Source: Lentzea cavernae (GTDB lineage: Bacteria > Actinomycetota > Actinomycetes > Mycobacteriales > Pseudonocardiaceae). Taken from it: 64,000 nt of DNA. The DNA lies in assembly GCF_014653695.1 (NCBI RefSeq), contig NZ_BNAR01000010.1:1-64000 (forward strand), given 5' to 3'. Positions 16,384 to 25,291 of this stretch are shown here, piece by piece. Below the pieces are notes generated by a model that ran no database searches, was not told the origin of the DNA, and saw only the letters and a list, made by a program, of their open reading frames with translations. Position 1 is the first letter of the stretch. Each line of letters opens with the position of its first letter. Both the position numbers and the translations under genes were made by a program.

Positions 16384-17388
16384 CTACTTCGACGGCTGCG
16401 ATTCCACGTCGGAACCGCTGAACGGCAGCAGGTCGATCAGGCGGGTCGTGGCGCGGTAGTCGGCGACGCGGTCCGCGAACGGCCGTTGCACGATCTTGTG
16501 CACGGCGTCCCTGCTCAGCCGCTCGTAGGCGGGCACCGTGTCGTTGCCCAGGAAGTCCCAGCGCGCCGCCCGGTCCGCGTAGTTGAACGCGGGCAGCGGG
16601 CCGCCGAACAACGGCCGGTACTGCGCCGGGGTCTTCCCGCCCGGCACGGGCATCGGCCCGGCGACCGTGATCGCGTAGGTGACGATCTCACCGGGCGGCA
16701 GCAGCCGGGACCGCATGCGGTTGAACTGGCCCGCGATCACCAGGTTCTGCTCGCGCGACGAGAACTCGTAGACGGCCTGGGCCGGGTCCTCCCACGCCGT
16801 GGTGGTGGCCGGGTCGATGATGCCCGCGTCGCGCATCTCCCGGACGGCCTCGATCCCTCCGTGCAGGTACGCGGCGTGCATCGCGCCCAAGTCCATGAAG
16901 ATGTGCTTCTGCATCGACATCAGCATCGACGAGAACCAGCGCAGCTCCGGGACCGAACCGAGGTCGAGCATCCCGGCGGCGAACGCGGGCGCGCCGATGT
17001 TCGCGAAACCCATCCACCGCAACGTGTCCGGGTGCGTCAGGTAGAGCTTGGCGTAGAAGTCGTAGACGGCGAAGATCACCGCCCGGTTCGCGGCGGCGGG
17101 CCGCTGCGGGTCCCATTCGGACAGGTTCACGCCCGCGTCCTCGGCGGCGCGGACGATCCAGTACTGCCACAGCAACGCCTTGAACCTCGTCGGCGCGATG
17201 CCCTCGGCCCGGTACGCGGCGAGCGCCTGCTCGATCGTGGCACGGTCGGACGGCAGATCGGGGTGCACGCCACCCCGCTGTTCGCCGTTTCCGTTCACCA
17301 GCGGCAGATCGAGATAATCCACCGTGTCCGCTTTGGTGGCGCCCATGCTCCCCAGCACGAGCGCCGCCACAACCATGAACACACGCAT
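16384..17388 (-). CDS. Secreted protein of unknown function
   Basis: A protein of about 334 residues with a cleavable-type signal peptide ([20 protein letters not shown]). The mature part is rich in aromatic residues and helix, with the blocks '[17 protein letters not shown]', '[21 protein letters not shown]' and '[14 protein letters not shown]'. I do not recognise the family. No Cys pairs, no catalytic motif and no sortase or lipobox signal are visible. The ATG at 17388 is chosen because it gives the signal peptide; the frame is open to 17484 with a charged extension that would bury it. Only 10 bp separate its stop from the start of sthA, so the two may share a transcript. Confidence 0.75.
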   Translation of the reverse strand: MRVFMVVAALVLGSMGATKADTVDYLDLPLVNGNGEQRGGVHPDLPSDRATIEQALAAYRAEGIAPTRFKALLWQYWIVRAAEDAGVNLSEWDPQRPAAANRAVIFAVYDFYAKLYLTHPDTLRWMGFANIGAPAFAAGMLDLGSVPELRWFSSMLMSMQKHIFMDLGAMHAAYLHGGIEAVREMRDAGIIDPATTTAWEDPAQAVYEFSSREQNLVIAGQFNRMRSRLLPPGEIVTYAITVAGPMPVPGGKTPAQYRPLFGGPLPAFNYADRAARWDFLGNDTVPAYERLSRDAVHKIVQRPFADRVADYRATTRLIDLLPFSGSDVESQPSK

Positions 17389-17534
17389 GAGCGCGAACTG
17401 TATAGGTGCCCAGCGGCCTTTCCGTTCACAGAAGCGCCCGGTCAAGTGATGTTTTGCCGCTTCGTTAGCACTTTCGGTACCCATGGGGCCATAAATCTCA
17501 ACAGGGCTACTCCTAATGCCTATACCGTTTGGGC

Positions 17535-18203
17535 GTGACCCTTAAGGTTTCCTTGATCGACGCGGTTCGAGCGGGACTCGAGGAGCTCGCGGATCCGGTG
17601 AAGGCACCGGAGATGCAGGCGTACATGAAGTCCGACATGCCGTTCCTGGGCGTGCAGAAACCGGGACGCGCGGCGTTGCTGAAGTCGTTGCCGCAGTTGC
17701 ACGACCGGGACGAGTGGCTCGACGCCGTGCGGACGTTGTGGCGCGAGGCGACCTATCGCGAAGAGCGCTACATGGCGTTGTCGTTGAGCGGTGATAAGCG
17801 CTTTCAGTCCGTTGATCTGCTGCCGTGGTTCGACGAGATGATCGTCACCGGCGCGTGGTGGGACTACGTCGACGAGATCGCGTCGAAACGCGTCGGTCCG
17901 TTGCTGCGGTCGGATTCGGCCGTCGTGCGGCCGTTGATGCTGAAGTGGTCGGCCGACGCGGACCGGTGGCGGCGGCGGACGTCGGTGATCTGCCAGCTCG
18001 GGTTCAAGGGCGCGACGGACGTGGATCTTTTGACGGCGTGCGTCGACGCCAATGCGGACGACCCGGACTTCTTCCTGCGCAAGGGGATCGGGTGGGCGCT
18101 GCGGGAGTTCGCGAAGACCGAGCCGGGGTGGGTGCGCGCGTTCGTCGAGGCGCGGCCGGGATTGTCGCCGCTGTCACGGCGCGAAGCGTTGAAACATCAC
18201 TAG
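17535..18203 (+). CDS. DNA alkylation repair protein, AlkD-like HEAT-repeat glycosylase
   Basis: Removes positively charged alkyl bases in AlkD relatives. The 222-residue product has the HEAT-like helical pattern of the family with 'MPFLGVQKPGRAAL' near the start and the active-site block 'GAWWDYVDEIASKRVG' carrying the Trp and Asp residues, followed by 'RWRRRTSVICQLGFK' with the Arg that contacts DNA. GTG at 17535 is preferred; TTG at 17529 is also in frame. Its TAG stop lies within the left end of the palindromic element at 18198. Confidence 0.9.
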   Translation: MTLKVSLIDAVRAGLEELADPVKAPEMQAYMKSDMPFLGVQKPGRAALLKSLPQLHDRDEWLDAVRTLWREATYREERYMALSLSGDKRFQSVDLLPWFDEMIVTGAWWDYVDEIASKRVGPLLRSDSAVVRPLMLKWSADADRWRRRTSVICQLGFKGATDVDLLTACVDANADDPDFFLRKGIGWALREFAKTEPGWVRAFVEARPGLSPLSRREALKHH

Positions 18204-18366
18204 TGGTGTGGCACAGAACGTTGCCGGTGCATTCGTGGTCAGACGGGTGTGTCGCGGTGCCTCCCCCACGCCCTCGTACTGGTTGTACGGGGGCGTGGGG
18301 GAGGTGCCGCGACGGATCCTGCTGAGCGCGAATACGCCGCCCACGTTCTGTGTCACACCACTAGTG
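18198..18366. repeat. 169-bp imperfect palindrome (MITE-like or long hairpin element)
   Basis: Two arms of 82 bp flank a 5-nt loop (TGGTT). Hand alignment of the left arm with the reverse complement of the right gives about 67 matches of 82. The outer ends, CACTAGTGGTGTG, are perfect, and the inner CCTCCCCCACGCCC block is also perfect. Several mismatches are T/C or G/A changes that keep G-U pairing in RNA. The ends include ACTAGTG direct repeats that could be target duplications, although that sequence is itself palindromic. It supplies the alkD stop codon and ends 9 bp before the acetyltransferase ATG. Contains no gene. Confidence 0.85.
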
Positions 18367-18375
18367 TCTGTCCAC

Positions 18376-18938
18376 ATGGAGGGGAATCACGTCAGGCTCG
18401 AACCGTTGTCGTTGGACCACGCCCAGGATTGTTCGACGTCACCCGCGACCCGGACATCTGGACGTGGCTGCTGAGCCCGCAACCCGCCGATGTGGACGAC
18501 ATGCGCGAGTGGGTCGCAGCGGCGACGATGTCGCGGGAGGCGTTCGCTCAGATCGAGGTCTCCACGGGACGGGTGGTCGGCACGACGTCGTTCTACGAGG
18601 TGGCGCCGGAGCACCGCAGGCTGGTGATCGGGTACACGATCGTCGGCGGCGAGTGGCACGGCACGGCGATCAACCCCGAGGCCAAGCTGCTGTTGCTGAC
18701 CGAGGCCTTCGAGGCGCGCGGCGCGCTGCGGGTCGGCTGGTACACCGACGCGGCGAACGTGCGGTCGCAGCGGGCGATCGAGAAGCTCGGGGCGTCGAGG
18801 GACGGGGTGCTGCGGGCGAACATCACGCGGCCGGACGGGACGCAGCGCGACACGGTCGTCTACTCGATGGTCCCCTCGGAGTGGCCCGCGGCGAAAACCC
18901 GGCTCGCTAGCCGTGTTTCGCGCGACCCGAGTAGGTGA
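18376..18938 (+). pseudogene. GNAT-family N-acetyltransferase, frameshifted
   Basis: The first 18 codons (MEGNHVRLEPLSLDHAQ) read in one frame and the rest (GLFDVTRDPDIWTWLL... to the stop at 18938) in the next. A one-base deletion near 18427 would explain the break. Joined, it is a RimJ/RimL-like GNAT of about 187 residues: 'RLVIGYTIVGGEWHGTAINPEAKLL' corresponds to the acetyl-CoA loop, in degenerate form, and 'VRSQRAIEKLGASRDGVLR' to the C-terminal motif. It is either a recent pseudogene or a sequencing error. The 3' end overlaps the convergent gene at 18907 by 32 nt. Confidence 0.75.
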
Positions 18939-19404
18939 GCGGGAAGACGAGCTCGGCGCACGCGGCCGGCACGTCCTGGGCGACCTCGACCTTCATGACG
19001 ACCTCGACGGCGCCACCTGCCGGGATCTCCACGATGTCGGTGAGCGGGACGACCGTCAGCACGCCGGCCGGGCACCCCTCGACGCGCTGCTGGGTGGCGT
19101 CGAGCGGCTGACCGGGCACGGCCGACAGGCTCTCGACGATGATGACGACCGGGTTGGGGTTCGACAGGCGCACCTTGCGCTCGCCCACCGCACCGGGCGT
19201 GAGCTCCACGGGCGCGCCGGAGATGTCGTTGATCTCGAACGGCTTGAGCTGCTGCATGCCGGACTCGCCGCTGCTCACGGAGTACGCCATCGCGGGCAGT
19301 TCGGGCTCTGGCCACGTGAGGTGCATGGCCGCCACGACCGCCGCGCCGAGCATCAGGATCGTCAAGGACACGGCGATCTCAAGGCGCGGGCCCAGACTAC
19401 GCAT
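18907..19404 (-). CDS. Membrane-anchored protein with extracytoplasmic beta-rich domain, unknown
   Basis: A 165-residue protein with one N-terminal membrane segment (about residues 9-28) and an outside part made of alternating strands, with two Cys (in EGCPAGV and AACAELV) likely to form a disulfide. The pattern 'VRLSNPNPVVIIVESLSAVPGQP' resembles immunoglobulin-like surface domains, but the family is not recognised. ATG at 19404. It overlaps the broken acetyltransferase gene by 32 nt at the 3' end. Confidence 0.75.
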   Translation of the reverse strand: MRSLGPRLEIAVSLTILMLGAAVVAAMHLTWPEPELPAMAYSVSSGESGMQQLKPFEINDISGAPVELTPGAVGERKVRLSNPNPVVIIVESLSAVPGQPLDATQQRVEGCPAGVLTVVPLTDIVEIPAGGAVEVVMKVEVAQDVPAACAELVFPLTYSGRAKHG

Positions 19405-19782
19405 GGCGCAACTCTCCAGAGTCGTTGCTCCCAGGCGGTGGGTTCGCCTCTAGCTCCCCACCGGACCGGCGACCAGACTCGCCCGGTGGTTCATCGCTTC
19501 GCCCCTCGGCCCAGCGGGCCGCGCCGCCAATATTGGAGAAGCTTCACGTACTGCGCAAGCGTCCGACGGGCGCCGATTTCCCCTTGTAATGAAGGACCTT
19601 CGGCACCTTGACAGCTACGCAGGGCTACCACCTGCTGATTTGATCCCAAATCCCGGCGAACGGGATTCAGCCGATCGAGCGAACTTTTCATGGGCAATTC
19701 ATCTATGACACGGCGACTGGACTCAGAACTGGCCAGCTGCGGTGTTGCCACAAGACCATGTACATAAGGACGTCACACGCGA
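19405..19782. other. Intergenic stretch of about 380 bp without a supported gene
   Basis: Lower GC than its surroundings, with stop codons in most frames. A minus-strand open frame at 19491-19751 has an unlikely composition and no recognisable start context. The segment presumably holds the promoter of the gene ending at 18907. I found no tRNA, repeat or riboswitch that I could support. Confidence 0.5.
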
Positions 19783-19814
19783 AAGGCCCGGAACTCTCGA
19801 AGAGTCCCGGGCCT
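19783..19814 (-). terminator. Rho-independent terminator of pheST
   Basis: AGGCCCGG-AACTCT and AGAGT-CCCGGGCCT form a long stem around a short CGA loop, 13 bp past the pheT stop on the minus strand, and are followed by TTTCG on that strand. Confidence 0.8.
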
Positions 19815-19827
19815 CCTGCTAGGACGA

Positions 19828-22305
19828 TCAGGCGCGCAGAGCCGCGCCCAGGCGCTCGGCAGCGGCGGCGACGGCGGCGTCGCGGGCCGACGTCGCCTCC
19901 TCCACCGTGAGCGTGCGGTCCGGCGCGCGGAACCGCAGGGAGTACGCGAGCGACTTCTTGCCCTCGCCTGCCTGCTCACCGGTGTAGACGTCGAACAGGC
20001 GGATGTCCTCGAGCAGGTCGCCCGCGGACGCGCCGAGCACCTCGGACACCGACTGCACCGGCACGGAGGCGTCCACGACCAGCGCGACGTCCAGCAGCAC
20101 CGGCGGGTACGCCGACACCATCGGGGCCGGGCGGTGGTCGTCGAGCGGCAGCGCGTCGAGGTCGAGCTCGAACGCCACGGTCCGCTTGGGCAGGCCCAGC
20201 GCCTCGACGACCTTCGGGTGCAGCTCACCGGCGTGACCGACGGGCCAGTCGCCGACGCGCAGCTCGGCACAACGGCCGGGGTGCCACGGCAGCAGGTCCG
20301 ACGACACGACGCGCAGCGTCACGCCGTAGGCGGCACCGACGCGGCGGGCGGCCTCGACGGCGTCCGACCAGTCGGCGAGACGGCCCTTGCCCCACCAGCC
20401 GGCCAGTTCGCGGTGGCCCGTGAGCACACCGGCGACGTGCAGCGGCTGGTTCGGCAGCGAGGCCAGCAGCGAGGCCACCTCGGCCTCGGTCGGCCTGCGG
20501 TCCACGCCCAGCGACGGCACGGGGACCTGCTGCGCGCGCGGCAGCGTGACCTGGGCGATGTTGTAGAGCGAGACGTCCTTCGCACCGCGGGCCAGGTTGC
20601 GCTGCAGGGTCTCGAGCAGGCCCGGCAGCAGGGTCGTCGCGAGGACGTTCTTGTCCGCTTCCAGCGGGTTCAGCACGCCGACGGTGTTGCGGCGGATGTC
20701 GTCCGCGGCGAGACCGAACGCGTCGAACACCGACGGGTCGATGAACGGGAACGGCTTGACCTCGACGAAACCGTCCTCGGCCAGCGTGCGCCACACCGTG
20801 CGGCGGCGGCGCTGCTGCTCGGTCAGGCCACGACCGGCGGGCGCGGGCGGCAGCACGGAGGGGATCGTGTCGTAGCCCTCCAGCCGCAGCACCTCCTCCA
20901 CCAGGTCGGCGGGCTGCACGAGGTCGGCACGCCACGTCGGCGGCACGGCCGTGACGATCGTCTGGCCCTCCTCCGAGGTGGTCACGGAGACCTGGCAGCC
21001 GATCTGGCCGAGACGCCGCGCCGTGACGCCGCGGGCGTAGCGGACACCGGCGACGCGGTCGGGCAGGTCGATCGGCATCGACACCGGCTCGGGCAGCGCG
21101 GGCGCGCCCACGTCGGTGCGGCCGGGCTTGATCTGGCCCTCGGCGTAGTGGTTGAGCAGCTTCGCGGCCCGTTCCAGGGCCACCGGGGCCAGCGCCGGGT
21201 CGACGGTGCGCTCGAAGCGCTTCGCGGCCTCGGAGGGCAGCTTGTGGCGGCGGACCGTGCGCGCGATGGACGCCGGGTCCCAGTTCGCGGCCTCGAGCAG
21301 GATGTCCGACGAGCTGTCGCCGACCTCGGTCGACGCGCCGCCCATGACACCGGCCAGCGAGATCACGCCGGAGTCGTCGGCGATCACGATGTCGTCGACG
21401 TCGAGAGCGCGCACCTGGTCGTCCAGCGTCGTGAGCTTCTCCCCCGCCAGCGCACGGCGGACCGTGAGCGCGCCGGAGAGCGACGCCGCGTCGAACGCGT
21501 GCAGCGGCTGGCCGAGTTCGAGCATCACGTAGTTCGTGACGTCGACCGGCAGCGAGATCGAGCGCATGCCCGCGAGCATCAGGCGGCGGCGCATCCACCA
21601 CGGCGTGGGCGCGGTCGGGTCGACACCGGTCACCCGGCGCGCCACGAACCGCGAGCAACCGGGGCGGTCCTCGATGTGGACCGGCCACGCCTCGCCCTCG
21701 GGCTCGGGGACCTCGACGGTGCCGGGGTCGCCGAACGGCACCTCGAGCGCGCAGGCGATCTCGCGGGCCAGGCCGCGGACCGAGAACGCGTAGCCGCGGT
21801 CCGGGGTCGGCGCGAGCTCGATGACGCTGTCGTTCAGGCCGAGCAGCTCCATGGCGTCGTCGCCGGGCTGGGCGGTGCCGGTGGGCAGCACGAGGATGCC
21901 GGAGTGGTCGTCGCCGATGCCGAGCTCGTCGGCGGCGCAGATCATGCCCTGCGACACGCGGCCGTACGTCTTGCGCTCGGCGATCGCGAAGTCGCCCGGC
22001 AGCACGGCGCCGGGCAGCGCGACGACGACCGAGTCGCCCTCGACGAAGTTCGTGGCGCCGCAGATGATCTGGTTGACCTGCTCGGGGCCGACCTCGACCT
22101 TGCAGTAGCGGATCGGCTTCTTGAACTCGGTGAGCTCCTCGATCTCGACGACGCGACCGGCGACGATCGGGCCGGTCACCGGTCCGAGCGGGGTCACCTC
22201 CTCGACCTCGATGCCGATGCGGGTGAACGCCTCGGCGAGCTCGTCGGGCGTGGGGACTTCGTCGAAACCGAGGTGTTCGACCAGCCAGCTGACCGGGACG
22301 CGCAT
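19828..22305 (-). CDS. pheT: Phenylalanyl-tRNA synthetase beta subunit
   Basis: Large subunit of the alpha2-beta2 class II PheRS. The 825-residue product begins MRVPVSWLVEHL. It contains the EMAP/OB-type tRNA-binding fold (about 40-155), the B3/B4 editing domain with 'LPVDVTNYVMLELGQPLHAFDA', the B5 domain with 'GCQVSVTT', a catalytic-like core, and a C-terminal anticodon-binding FDX-ACB domain ('SAYPPVLLDVALVVD'). ATG at 22305, 5 bp after pheS. Normal length. Confidence 0.97.
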   Translation of the reverse strand: MRVPVSWLVEHLGFDEVPTPDELAEAFTRIGIEVEEVTPLGPVTGPIVAGRVVEIEELTEFKKPIRYCKVEVGPEQVNQIICGATNFVEGDSVVVALPGAVLPGDFAIAERKTYGRVSQGMICAADELGIGDDHSGILVLPTGTAQPGDDAMELLGLNDSVIELAPTPDRGYAFSVRGLAREIACALEVPFGDPGTVEVPEPEGEAWPVHIEDRPGCSRFVARRVTGVDPTAPTPWWMRRRLMLAGMRSISLPVDVTNYVMLELGQPLHAFDAASLSGALTVRRALAGEKLTTLDDQVRALDVDDIVIADDSGVISLAGVMGGASTEVGDSSSDILLEAANWDPASIARTVRRHKLPSEAAKRFERTVDPALAPVALERAAKLLNHYAEGQIKPGRTDVGAPALPEPVSMPIDLPDRVAGVRYARGVTARRLGQIGCQVSVTTSEEGQTIVTAVPPTWRADLVQPADLVEEVLRLEGYDTIPSVLPPAPAGRGLTEQQRRRRTVWRTLAEDGFVEVKPFPFIDPSVFDAFGLAADDIRRNTVGVLNPLEADKNVLATTLLPGLLETLQRNLARGAKDVSLYNIAQVTLPRAQQVPVPSLGVDRRPTEAEVASLLASLPNQPLHVAGVLTGHRELAGWWGKGRLADWSDAVEAARRVGAAYGVTLRVVSSDLLPWHPGRCAELRVGDWPVGHAGELHPKVVEALGLPKRTVAFELDLDALPLDDHRPAPMVSAYPPVLLDVALVVDASVPVQSVSEVLGASAGDLLEDIRLFDVYTGEQAGEGKKSLAYSLRFRAPDRTLTVEEATSARDAAVAAAAERLGAALRA

Positions 22306-22310
22306 CCGGA

Positions 22311-23423
<1,113 letters not shown>

Positions 23424-23455
23424 CTATGAACAGGCCGATCCTAGTCGGTGCCGTG

Positions 23456-23484
23456 TTGACCGCTCGGAGCGCTTCCGTTAAAGG
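23456..23484 (+). promoter_or_regulatory. Putative promoter of the HSP90-family operon
   Basis: TTGACC (23456-23461) and TAAAGG (23479-23484) are separated by 17 bases, about 40 bp before the HSP90-family start. No CIRCE or HAIR heat-shock operator is visible nearby. On the opposite strand TAGGAT (23438-23443) may serve as the -10 of pheST. Confidence 0.4.
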
Positions 23485-23525
23485 GCGGCACCGGGCCCGT
23501 GGTCGTCCCTAGGATGGGCGGCATC

Positions 23526-25289
23526 ATGTCGCACACCTTCCGCGTCGACCTGCGCGGCATCATCGACCTGCTCAGCCACCACCTCTACAGCAGCCCGCGC
23601 GTCTACGTGCGCGAACTGCTGCAGAACGCCGTCGACGCGATCACGGCGAGGCGCGAGCTCGACCCGTCGTGCTCCGCCGGCGTCACGATCACCTGCGGGT
23701 CCACGCTGACGATCACCGACACCGGCGTGGGGCTCACCGAGTCCGAGGTCCACGAGCTGCTGTCCACGCTCGGCCGCACGTCGAAGCGGGACGACCTGGG
23801 GTTCGCCCGCGAGGGGTTCCTCGGCCAGTTCGGCGTCGGCATGCTGTCGTGCTTCCTCGTCGCCTCGTCCGTGACGGTGATCACGCGGTCCGCCCGCGGC
23901 GGTCCGGCCGTGCGGTGGGAAGCCGATTCGTCCGGCAACTACACCGTGTCGGTTGTGGACGGTGACGTGCCGGTCGGCACGACGGTGAGCATGACCGCCT
24001 CACGCGGCAACGAGCACTGGCTCGAAGCGGACGTCGTGCGCCCGTTGGTCGTGGACTACGGCGATCTGCTGCCGGCCGTCGTGACGCTGGACGGCGCTCA
24101 GGTCACCCGCGGCGTGCGCCCGTGGGACGGCCTGGACGACGGAGAGGACGCGGACCTCTCCGCCTACTGCGAGCGGGTCTTCGGGTTCACGCCGTTCGAG
24201 GCGATCCCGATCGAGGTCGAGGCGGCGGGACTGACCGGTGTCGCGTTCGTGCTGCCGTCCGGTGTCCACCCCGGAACGCGCCAGACGCACCGCGTGTACC
24301 TGAAGCGGATGCTGGTCGGCGACAACGTCGAGGGCCTGCTGCCGGACTGGGCGTACTTCGTGCGGTGCGTGGTCGACGCGTCCGCGATCCGGCCGACGGC
24401 GTCGCGCGAGTCGCTGTACCAGGACGAGATGCTGCTGGCGGTGCGCGAGGAGCTGGGCGAGCAGATCCGCGACTGGCTGATCAGGCTGGACGCGATCGAA
24501 CCGCGCCGCGCCGGTGAGCTGCTGGCCGCGCACCACCTCGGCATCAAGTCGCTGGCGCGCTCGGACGACGAGATGCTGCGGCTGGTCGAGCGGTGGCTGC
24601 CGTTCGAGACCACCGAGGGCGCGATCCCGTTGCGGCAGTTCAAGCGCAAGCACGGCGCGATCCTCTACATCCCGGACGTCGACGAGTTCCACCAGCTCGC
24701 GCCGGTCGCCGCCGCGCAGGGCCTGGGCCTGGTGAACGCGGGCTACGCCTACGACATGGAGCTGCTGAACCGGCTCAGCGCGCTGGACGGCCCGTCCGTC
24801 GCGCGCAGGGTGGCGCCCACGGAGCTGCTGGCGGCGCTGGCCGATCCCGAACCGGACGTCGAGAAAGCGCTGCGGCTGCGGCTCTCCGAGGGCGCGGCCG
24901 CGCTGGACCGGCACGACTGCGACGCGGTGATCCGCGACTTCGACCCCGTCTCGCTGCCCGCGTTGCTGATCACCAACGCCGAGCAGCAGCGCAAGCTCGA
25001 CACCGAGCAGACCGCGGAGGAGGTCACGGACCCGTTGTGGGCGGAGCTGCTGGGGCAGCTGACCGCGGGTTCCGAGACGTCGCGTCCCGAGCAGCTGGTC
25101 CTCAACTGCCGCAACCCGCTCGTGCAGCGGCTGGCGCGGCTGACCGACCCCGCGCTGGTGGAGCTGACGCTCGAATCTCTCTACGTGCACGCCGTCCTGC
25201 AGGCTCGGCGGGCGATGCGACCGAAGGACACGGCGGCGCTGAACCGCTCGTTCCTGGAACTTCTCGACCGTGCCGTTGGGGGCAAGTGA
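23526..25289 (+). CDS. HSP90-family protein (divergent HtpG relative)
   Basis: A 587-residue GHKL ATPase of the HSP90 family. ATP-binding motifs are 'YVRELLQNAVDAI' (Mg-binding Asn), 'LTITDTGVGL' and 'FLGQFGVGMLSCFLVA'. The middle domain keeps 'TASRESLYQDEMLLAVREEL', where HtpG has the catalytic Arg region. It is shorter than HtpG, with a reduced and diverged C-terminal dimerisation region. ATG at 23526 (MSHTFRVDLRGI) is chosen; ATG 23514 and GTG 23499 are in frame. It ends 2 bp before a helical-repeat protein, so a client or co-chaperone link is likely (inference). Confidence 0.9.
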   Translation: MSHTFRVDLRGIIDLLSHHLYSSPRVYVRELLQNAVDAITARRELDPSCSAGVTITCGSTLTITDTGVGLTESEVHELLSTLGRTSKRDDLGFAREGFLGQFGVGMLSCFLVASSVTVITRSARGGPAVRWEADSSGNYTVSVVDGDVPVGTTVSMTASRGNEHWLEADVVRPLVVDYGDLLPAVVTLDGAQVTRGVRPWDGLDDGEDADLSAYCERVFGFTPFEAIPIEVEAAGLTGVAFVLPSGVHPGTRQTHRVYLKRMLVGDNVEGLLPDWAYFVRCVVDASAIRPTASRESLYQDEMLLAVREELGEQIRDWLIRLDAIEPRRAGELLAAHHLGIKSLARSDDEMLRLVERWLPFETTEGAIPLRQFKRKHGAILYIPDVDEFHQLAPVAAAQGLGLVNAGYAYDMELLNRLSALDGPSVARRVAPTELLAALADPEPDVEKALRLRLSEGAAALDRHDCDAVIRDFDPVSLPALLITNAEQQRKLDTEQTAEEVTDPLWAELLGQLTAGSETSRPEQLVLNCRNPLVQRLARLTDPALVELTLESLYVHAVLQARRAMRPKDTAALNRSFLELLDRAVGGK

Positions 25290-25291
25290 AC

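Noticed and set aside
18198-18366. Palindrome as an ordinary transcription terminator
   Set aside because: Far longer than any terminator in the window, has no T tract and includes internal variable positions. Treated as a repeat element instead.
18208-18474. 88-residue frame running through the palindrome into the acetyltransferase start
   Set aside because: Its first half is the palindrome sequence; only the last part (from 18376) is real coding sequence.
19491-19751. Possible 86-residue minus-strand gene between pheT and the gene at 18907
   Set aside because: No ribosome-binding site, no family pattern, lies in a lower-GC intergenic stretch and seems to be chance.
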